From positions 115,232 to 179,231 of the forward strand of contig RQTK01000023.1 of the NCBI GenBank assembly GCA_003991915.1: a stretch of DNA of 64,000 nt. Direction: 5' to 3'. The translations under genes and the position numbers were made by a program. Every line of letters begins with the position of its first letter. Position 1 is the first letter of the stretch. Under the pieces are notes generated by a model. That model did no database searches. It had not been told where the DNA came from and worked only from the letters and a program-made list of their open reading frames with translations. The DNA comes from Elysia chlorotica. Its lineage: Eukaryota; Mollusca; Gastropoda; Plakobranchidae. Positions 57,148 through 64,000 of this stretch are shown here, piece by piece.

Positions 57148-59016
57148 CTTACTTACCTTGCGTTTCTTGTCTATATAAATGTCCCAATCAAATTGAAGCA
57201 TGCCCTCTATTAGAGGCTTTTGAAACTTTTGTGGTTCTCTTCGGTAGAGATCCTTGAAAGAAGACCAAAAAAAAAAAAAAGATTAATTAAGAGAGTGGAA
57301 TAATTGACAGTGACACAAGGATCCGTAATAAAACACAATGCTGTGTTAAGCTTACGAATCCTAATTTACAGAAATAATCTTACTGGATTTACTGCTTATC
57401 CTTGCACCTGTGAAAACTGTAGAGGAATCATTACATTCATTAGAAATGACCAATTTGCCGACTCTGAACATTAAACCCACACAGACGACACAGAGATTCA
57501 AAAAGCTCCAATCTGGTATGACAAACAGAAATATACAATCTAAATGATCTATTATATCTATAGCCCCCCCAACCTCAGTATGTCAAATTGACAAGCTTCA
57601 AGAATGGTCACAAATAAAAACAACTTACCAAACGGCCAAAAGAATTATCTCTAAAAATTTTAAAGAAGAATGAATGAACCAGTGGGGAAGGGAAACAGCC
57701 GGAAGAATTGTGTACAGACACCAAAACAGAGTCAAACTACAAGATCCTATATATCTTCTTCAGAGGAAAGAACAAGGTGCTATTTTCCACCTCAGAACGC
57801 AACACATTCCCCTCAACTGTCAACTGAACATGTCCACTGTGTGATGAGAACTTGGAAACTGTAGAACACACACTGTTCCAATGCTCCAGTCTCAACCAAC
57901 TCAGACAACAGTTTCTTCCTCCAAGACCTGACCTCCACAACACTTTATATTCAACCTCAACACTGCTACAAAAAACTGCTGCCTTCTTCTTCATGGTCCT
58001 AAGTAAAGGAGCAGAAGCTCAGAGGCCACTTGGCCAATGCCACCAATCTTATAAGGATTATTTGTGAAGTGGTGTAAATAAATGTACCATAAATTATAAG
58101 AAAACCACTGGATGCACATACACCAACAAGCCCAACAGCTATTTTGACGGGGATCTCATACGCCCAAATTTAATGTATCTGGACAGTTGTAGAAAATTTA
58201 AGTGGCTTCTCTTGCATTAGGTACCATGTGTCATAACAACTATGTTACCTTTATGAGCTCGACATCTCCAAATCCTCTCCTCTCCCAGTTCTGACTAATG
58301 TCATTAAACGGTTAGATGTAGCCCAGTTTGGTGGTTGGCTTCTTAAAAGATTATTTGCTGTATCCTCATCTCTTGCACAGGCAAACAATAGTTGCAGCAC
58401 CATTTGTATGCAGCAGAGTAAAATACCGCAAAATACTTTTTGTTGATGGCCAGATTTATAAAACAATCTGGTTCTAAAAAATGTTTAAATCGTATCTTAC
58501 CATAAGGTTATATGAAAAACAATTTTTGTCTGGCCCATTTATCAAAATTCTAAAATTTAAATACAAACTAACATACAATAAAAAAATCATGTCAATGCAA
58601 TAAAAAACAACAAAAAACAAAACAAAACAAAAAGACAGGGGGTATAGAGATCTAGCTGAAAAGTATATTATTCAATTTTAAAAATCGAATTCTGTCCACC
58701 TACCCATTGGATCGCCTACAGGCGAGGACCACAAAACTCAAGGAGTGCATAATATTCAATATGTTGATTTTGAGCAGTAATACTGAAGAAGAAGAAGAAG
58801 AAGATAACTGACCTATGTTGTGAAGATAGACACCCCCAGATCTAGCCAAGTTTGCAAATCTTATTCTTAAGCAGCATTTAATATTTGTTATAAGAATATG
58901 GTATACATATTTAATAAAACCAAATGATATGTACATACCTCTACACATGATTTAGCTTTAATAAAGCTAACATCATTAATTAGCCCGTAAAGAGCAATTT
59001 TACAACCGCCCGCCAT
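52704..59016 (-). CDS. PPIL6: Peptidyl-prolyl cis-trans isomerase-like 6, complete
   Basis: Seven exons (52704-52821, 53641-53776, 54367-54423, 55070-55220, 56223-56474, 57157-57252, 58939-59016) join in phase into 295 codons; human PPIL6 is about 311 aa. An N-terminal region ([34 protein letters not shown]) typical of PPIL6 precedes a cyclophilin domain from about residue 125: [67 protein letters not shown]. Measured against cyclophilin A, the catalytic Arg55 and Gln63 equivalents and Trp121 are kept, but Phe60 is Gly, Phe113 is Tyr and His126 is Tyr, so strong isomerase activity is doubtful. Human PPIL6 shows similar losses. Intron 4 uses a GC donor. In vertebrates PPIL6 is expressed in ciliated cells; any such role here is inference. 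Confidence 0.96.
53641..53776 (-). CDS. PPIL6: PPIL6 exon 6
   Basis: Acceptor TCTTTGCAG, donor GTGAGC. Encodes [40 protein letters not shown] and AFG. Confidence 0.97.
54367..54423 (-). CDS. PPIL6: PPIL6 exon 5
   Basis: Acceptor AAACTCAG, donor GTATTT, 57 nt. Encodes [19 protein letters not shown], matching human DIVYGKGDNGESIYGPTFE. Confidence 0.95.
55070..55220 (-). CDS. PPIL6: PPIL6 exon 4, ends at a GC splice donor
   Basis: Acceptor [30 protein letters not shown] and [16 protein letters not shown]. The donor is GAG|GCAAGT rather than GT; the next exon supplies AT to complete the conserved Asp after QGG. Confidence 0.93.
56223..56474 (-). CDS. PPIL6: PPIL6 exon 3
   Basis: Acceptor GTTAACAG, donor GTAATC, 84 codons, phase 0. 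Contains [36 protein letters not shown] and the start of the cyclophilin domain. Confidence 0.95.
56739..56766. repeat. (AAT)n microsatellite, left of gap
   Basis: AAT triplets running into an N gap inside PPIL6 intron 2; the same repeat resumes right of the gap to about 56980. Confidence 0.93.
56767..56914. other. Assembly gap (148 N)
   Basis: Run of N flanked on both sides by the same AAT repeat, so the missing sequence is probably more repeat. Confidence 0.99.
57119..57147. repeat. (CT)n microsatellite next to the PPIL6 exon 2 donor
   Basis: About 14 CT units; on the PPIL6 strand it is (GA)n starting just after GTAAGTAAGC. Confidence 0.9.
57157..57252 (-). CDS. PPIL6: PPIL6 exon 2
   Basis: Acceptor CTTTCAAG, donor GTAAGT, 32 codons, phase 0. 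[20 protein letters not shown] aligns with human PSKFEDPILVPLQEFAWHQY. A (GA)n microsatellite starts about 10 nt into the following intron. Confidence 0.92.
57585..58067 (+). mobile_element. Non-LTR retrotransposon ORF2 3' remnant
   Basis: Lies antisense in PPIL6 intron 1. The translation holds the C-terminal features of RNase H-bearing LINEs: a [22 protein letters not shown] segment, then [18 protein letters not shown], a C-x2-C..H-x4-C zinc knuckle, then a hydrophobic tail ending in TGA at 58065-58067. A frameshift separates the first segment from the zinc knuckle and there are stops upstream, so it is dead. The reverse-transcriptase domain is absent. Clade (I-like or Jockey-like) is uncertain. 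Confidence 0.8.
58939..59016 (-). CDS. PPIL6: PPIL6 exon 1
   Basis: 26 codons from ATG in AACATGGCGGGCGG to donor GTATGT. Encodes [20 protein letters not shown], aligned with human VKVVGLFSCPNFQIAK. Confidence 0.9.
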
Positions 59017-59258
59017 GTTGTTAAACAAATCTCTTGGATACCACAAGGGACATCATTCTTAGTAATCTGATGAGTCGAACTCTTTGAAATAGAAAAGGCT
59101 TTTCTTAACTTCCTGTGCATCAAACCCGTATTTCGAGTGGAAACTGAGTGAACTGACTAAAGTATTGAACTCAAACCAAAACAAATCGGAAAATAACTCT
59201 AAAGCAGTACTGAAATAATAGTTTTAAAGCCAGTTACAAACACAAAATCTCTTTTATA
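59017..59258. promoter_or_regulatory. Bidirectional PPIL6/NUP37 promoter region
   Basis: Only 242 bp separate the PPIL6 ATG (minus) from the NUP37 ATG (plus). The sequence includes AACTTCCTGT at 59107-59116, an ETS-type GGAA core on the minus strand, a common element in compact bidirectional promoters. Transcription starts are not visible from sequence alone. Confidence 0.6.
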
Positions 59259-59408
59259 ATGATAAGCAGATCCTCAGACAGCACCTGCATCATACCATGT
59301 GATGGCACCGTTCAGTGTGTAGAATTCTCACCGTTTGAATGGTCAAGTCAACTTTTAGCTGTTGGAACTACAAGTTCAGGCATCTCTGTATTCTCATGTC
59401 GTTTCCAG
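59259..59408 (+). CDS. NUP37: NUP37 exon 1
   Basis: ATG in TATAATGATAAGC, 50 codons, donor GTAAGC, phase 0. Encodes the first propeller strand region, VQCVEFSPFEWSSQLLAVGT. Confidence 0.9.
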
Positions 59409-61367
59409 GTAAGCTCTTGAAATCTGGGGGTAATAAGATGCTGGCTGTGCTTATTCCCAACCATGAAGTAGTTCAAAGAGAGGCAGATTCACAAAGACTG
59501 AGAGAAAAAATACAAATCTTTATTAAGAGAGAGAAGTGGACAGATCATCGATATTCATAATTTACTTATTAGAACTCCTCTCGATCTAGATCTAGGTTTA
59601 CATAGATCTACATGTTAGATATATATTTGACTGGACTGTTCCTTCAGTGAACAGTTTGTGGACAGGACAACCGACTTAAAAGATAATTGCACATGGCATA
59701 AGAAACAAGTTTCGTTGCCAATGGCTAGGAGAAAGGACTGCAATGGAGATTTCCTCTCCGATTATGTTACTTTTTGTTAGGAAACTAAAAAAAAGAGCCG
59801 GCTTTGCATTTGGCCTTAATTATATGCAGGGGATATTTTAACCATGGTGAATACACAGATTATTTAATCTCTAAATGAGTCATCTTCCTGGATCTTATTA
59901 GGCCTAATGAATCTTCTTAGTTATTAATCTTCAGTCTATAGATAGGCCTGAGAGTCATATTTTCAGTAAAATGTGCCTCCAGACAGGCGTTTTGCCTCAT
60001 GTGATGCTAAAAAAACTTCAGCTTCAGGGGAACTTGGAGAGAAAATGTTGATGAAGGAACGTAGAAGAGGCTGGACACTGGAAAAGAGGAAAAAATATTT
60101 ACTTGTTTTACTCAAACTTTTGGTTCTCTATAAATTTTGACTGGTCAAAAATTTCTGTTTTGAGTTTTATTGGTCTGATCAGTAGAGTCATGCATCTTTA
60201 TCTAGACAAGAGATGCTCATTATCATCCATTTTGCACAATAATCATCATACACTTTTGTTTTTATCTTTATCACTACAGATCAAATGATTTATAACTGCA
60301 GCTTAAATACATTTTGCAATCCATCTCTTTCATTTTCTCTCTTTTTCTAACTCCCTTTTTTCCCTCTGTCTTTCACTTCGTGTAAAACTGTAGTTAATGC
60401 AGCGAAATACAACAAGAATGTACCAAGGTAGTGGAGGTGGAGTCAAACTTGTCAGAAGCGTAATATGACCTTGGGATAATTCCTTGTACATTACAAAACA
60501 TTTTTAACACATGTTGGGAATATATGCAAATTCTTCTGTATAAATGCATTTGTAACATTGGTTGGGAATAGGCACAGTTTTGATGACTACAACTTGTAAA
60601 TTTGATCTAAAACTTTCTGCTTTCAATTCAAATTGAGATACGTATACATGCGGATTTCCATAATTATACCTAGTTCTTATAGAGAAATGATTGAAGATAA
60701 ATTTGTTTTTAAATGGATCTGAATTAAAAATTATCCATCTCTATTATATCATGCTTTCTAGTGTTGATTGTCTACACTCTTGTCAGTTGTCTATCCACTC
60801 TTCATAATGCCTCACAATGCCTCTGTTACTTTTTACACTTGTAAGTCTGTCCATTTCAAATCTTTCCTCATTATTTTCCTTTGCTGTCCTTTCTTTTTAT
60901 CATTCCGTTTGTCATTATAAGATTTTCCAGCTTTTTTTTTCTCCCTCCATATCAAAAAAAGATTGCTATGGAGAACTACAAATTGTATGTTAATGTTTTT
61001 GTAAGGTTAACTTTCTGTTAAGACTTCTTTACTCTCCACAAAATTTGTAGCATTCTTTTAAGGAACCACATCAGTTTTGAGGTTGTTCAAGCCTCAAATC
61101 CTTGCATACAGGTATGGATTCAAATGATGGGTACACCTTCATTAATTTTGTAATTAAATGTAGTGTTTATTTTTTTTTGTGACATTAAAGACCTAGGTGT
61201 ATTCACATTTTCAATATTAAATTTGCTCTTTTTATATAGGAGGAGGACAGTGAAGTAAAAAACAACATTGAATATACCAGACTGAGAGATTTTCCTTTGA
61301 AATGCAATCCTCTATGTATTGCTTGGAGTCCACAAACATCTTTGCATGTCTTACCAAAAACAATGAG
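59259..61367 (+). CDS. NUP37: Nucleoporin Nup37, first two coding exons (gene continues off the right edge)
   Basis: Exon 1 is 59259-59408 and exon 2 is 61240-61367; phases agree. Nup37 is a WD40 beta-propeller of the Y-shaped Nup107-160 scaffold complex of the nuclear pore. CDGTVQCVEFSPFEWSSQLL and FSCRFQ, followed by EEDSEVKNNIEYTRLRDFPL and CIAWSPQTSLHVLP, align with human Nup37 CEDYVHVVEFNPFENGDSGN, GTCTFQEEEADVEGIQYKTL and GIAWSPETRLDSLP. About 92 residues are visible out of about 326 in human. No third exon was recognised before 64000, so the next intron is at least 2.6 kb. Confidence 0.9.
61240..61367 (+). CDS. NUP37: NUP37 exon 2
   Basis: Acceptor TTTTTATATAG, donor GTAAGC, leaving two bases. 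Encodes the acidic EEDSEVKNNIEYTRLRDF and IAWSPQ. Confidence 0.9.
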
Positions 61368-61619
61368 GTAAGCTAAGCAACACCACTGAGAAGGTGTCTG
61401 AGTCTAAACCGAGCAGGAATTATTGGAATCTTACAACCAGAGACCAAGCAACTGTGGAACCCAAAGGTTGAGATTCGTCGTTCATTGCAGCTCACAGACA
61501 AGGGTGCGTTACCGTTAAATATGTTTGTTTGTCGTATTGTTTAGTTCAGCTGATGTCACTCCTTTTTCGTGTTTTAGAAACTAACCCCTTGGAAAACATT
61601 TATAAACAAGATCTTGATC

Positions 61620-61830
61620 TATATGTACGTTCTTGATAGAGATTAGATCTAGATCTAATCTAGATATAGATCTAGATCTAGATCAATATACATAGATTCT
61701 AGATCAAATTCTGGTCCTGGAGAAGATCTATCTTGATTTATAATAATCAGAAATCTATCTATCTATCTAACCTATAGACTAGATCTTGATCTACGTCTAG
61801 ACCTAGATCACGAAAATCAGATTTGGGTCT
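61620..61830. repeat. GATCTA-rich low-complexity island
   Basis: Clustered TAGATC/GATCTA hexamers (AGATCTAGATCTAATCTAGA and relatives). Similar islands occur at about 39780-40130 and 59580-59620. Confidence 0.75.
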
Positions 61831-63279
61831 CCGTATAGGTCTAGGATCCCTCAGGGGAACCCAGGAGATGTAACACCTGGAGAGAGAGGAAATATCTGAC
61901 CTGGATTTATATAAATCTTCTGTCTCTAGCTAGATCATCTAGATCTAGAGATGAGCACTGACAATTACAATCTCCCTTTGACTTTAATCTAGAGTCTAGG
62001 CCTATGTATCTAAATCTAGAGCTAGGTCTATTAATTTCAAAGATTTCATAAACTGATTTTGGATGCTTTTTTATAGGGAGGGTTTATCTAACCCAGGAAT
62101 CTATGAGATTGGGCACTCTTTACTTGTTACTGTTTATTGGTCCTAGGCAATTTTTTAAATATATGACATTGTTCAGGGGATACATTTAGACTGCATTTAA
62201 TGATTTTTAGAGTTTTAAAATCACTTATCGAGCCGTCACAATTTCATTATGAGAATTATTGAAATTGGGTAGATATTTTTAGGATCCATAATTATTGGTG
62301 CTATAGTCATAGATGTGAACCTTGTTGGCACCAATAAATTTAGTGTTAGTGCCAGTCTAGGGTGGGGGGGTTGGCTCGAGCAATAGAGTAAGGGGTTGGT
62401 CTCTCGACCCACAATTCCATTAAAGCCCTCAACTGGTTTGATCAGTGTTACTTAGTTTAATGAGATTGGCTGAGACAGGAGTTCAGGTCTTTTCACCCCG
62501 TAATATTATTTTGTGGCAGCACATTTTAAAAAACTATCATTTGTCAGACTTTCAGTCTCGGGGCCAATCCACAAAGAGCTTGCATAAATGTCGACGTTGG
62601 GGTGTTATCAACTCATCAATAGAGTGTCAAACAATGGGTATTAACCACAGCAGCACTATAAACTTAGACCCATCTATGGATCTCTCATTTGAATTTTTTT
62701 TAAAGTCTTTTTAGAAAGGAGACTCACACCCAACTTTCTTAAAATGGATAGATCTTTCATTCCAACTTACTCTGATTTGGATCTTTCAGCAAGAAAAGCT
62801 ACTCAATTTTGTGTTTACCTTCGTAAATATAAAAGATCATCTAGGTCTTTAGTGCATTTGCTACATATAAAATCTCTCACTGCTAGAATTAGGTTACTCC
62901 AGCAAAACTTGTGGTTCTAATAATTTCTTTGAATATTATGACAGCCCACACTGATAGTAATATTTTTCTAAATCTTACAGAAATTTTGGAAATATGTAAC
63001 AAATACTTTTCATGTTTACTTTTAAATGCAGTGATGCCAATTTCCTTGAATTTATGCATTTTCAGTAATAGAAAAAAATAGATTCATATATGGTGGTATG
63101 ATGTTGAATATTATGTTATATTCTTTGTAAGAGCTCTGCTTTACTCAAAAAGGTTAGGTAAAAATAAATTTAACCAGGTGGCATTTCACTATAATTGTAA
63201 ATGGTAGTTGGAATGCTATTGGTATGTTAAGCATAAGTTTGTTCACCCTTACCTTGCCAAATACGATTATAGTCGGGTG

Positions 63280-63730
63280 TGAAGTTTACCCCCTTTGACT
63301 ACAACACTTCCAGCTAAACAGTTTTAGCCATTTTGGTGCAAGTTTCCTGTGATTTGTGATCAATTTTATCGATCTGAGAATGGCAACAGGAAAAGGCACC
63401 GCAACAAACAACAAACAGACATGACTCTGATTGTGATGAGTATGGCAATGATTTTGAGGATTTTTAGACAAGGTTGAATTGCTAATGACAGTGAAGACGA
63501 AATTTTTGTTGGTCGTGAAGTCGATGATTGGAGTGATCAAGGGGGCGTGGTCGTGATGATGAGCTACAGTGGCAGTACCATCAAGATGTTGAAGCAGGCA
63601 ATCTTAGGGAATGACTTGTGGATTTTGATCATAATTCACATGGTGTTAAAACATTGATGATGCCTCAAACTTTGAATCAGCGGAATTTTTTCCGATTTGC
63701 AAATAGGTATAACAGAAACACTGTTTCAAA
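63280..63730 (+). mobile_element. Possible decayed DNA-transposon ORF
   Basis: In shifting plus-strand frames the sequence gives an acidic N-terminal type stretch (NDSEDEIFVGREVDDWS) and LVDFDHNSHGVKTLM then NFFRFANRYN, resembling piggyBac-type transposase starts (F..H.PG... ..FF..F). Frameshifts and stops are frequent. Family call is tentative. Confidence 0.3.
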
Positions 63731-64000
63731 CACACTTTGAACCGAAGTAGACAATAAATATGAAACAATTTTTTCTCTTCTCGAAATTCCATGGCCGCCA
63801 TGATCACAGGACCTCATTTGCATAATTGAATACATTTTTAGGATGCGTCAACATTTAGTGCATCTTTGCTGATAGTTTCAAAAGTTTTCGTGGAATGAAT
63901 TTTCCATCATGAATATTTTCCTACTATTGGTTGTTTTCTTTTGAATCAGCTAAATATGGCTGGCAAACTTGAAGCTCATAGTGCAAAATAGGCGGGCAAG

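Larger units (their letters stand above)
61368..64000. other. NUP37: NUP37 intron 2 to window end
   Basis: No NUP37 exon recognised. Holds a GATCTA island, a 73-base poly(G)-bearing tRNA-like patch near 62360 (weak) and a possible transposon ORF remnant from about 63280. Confidence 0.5.

Noticed and set aside
56693..57257. Poly-Asn, poly-Ile and poly-Tyr ORFs
   Set aside because: AAT repeat plus N gap.
62355..62435. tRNA-like patch with TTGGCTCGAGCAATAGAG
   Set aside because: No paired anticodon or T arm could be drawn; too weak to annotate.

Overview
The window is eukaryotic nuclear DNA, AT-rich, with intron-containing animal genes, long noncoding stretches, many microsatellites and short GATCTA-rich islands. 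Gene content and sequence texture suggest a mollusc, probably a gastropod, but I cannot name a species and that call is an inference. Five protein-coding genes can be assembled exon by exon. All exon phases agree except at one place in RMI1. The last gene runs off the right edge and the first lacks its N-terminal exons.

Layout: (1) 1-5895, noncoding, with microsatellites and a tRNA-derived SINE. (2) 5896-15325 (+), seven exons of a Nance-Horan syndrome (NHS/Guk-holder) family actin-regulatory protein, followed by a probable 3 kb 3' UTR. (3) 18.4-24.6 kb, AT-rich noncoding DNA. (4) 24593-33663 (-), a complete nine-exon site-2 protease (MBTPS2), 496 codons, with the HExxH and LDG zinc-site motifs. 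(5) 33.7-40.1 kb, intergenic, with SINE pieces, microsatellites and a 508-N gap. (6) 40157-51962 (+), RMI1, the OB-fold scaffold of the BLM-TOP3A dissolvasome; its large exon carries a 44-bp tandem duplication that shifts the frame into a TAG directly before the splice donor. (7) 52704-59016 (-), a complete seven-exon PPIL6 cyclophilin-like gene, 295 codons, tail-to-tail with RMI1. (8) 59259 onward (+), the first two coding exons of nucleoporin NUP37, head-to-head with PPIL6 across only 242 bp. (9) 61.4-64 kb, NUP37 intron with repeats and a possible DNA-transposon remnant.

The genes do not form one pathway: cytoskeleton (NHS), ER/Golgi regulated proteolysis (MBTPS2), genome stability (RMI1), a peptidyl-prolyl isomerase-like protein (PPIL6) and the nuclear pore (NUP37). 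The orientations suggest a shared bidirectional promoter for PPIL6/NUP37 and closely abutting 3' ends for RMI1/PPIL6. I see no CRISPR, operon or other prokaryotic-style system. The most unusual items are the RMI1 duplication, the degenerate repeat that includes the MBTPS2 stop codon, a 0.56 kb duplication in an MBTPS2 intron, a GC-AG intron in PPIL6 and a small SINE family.
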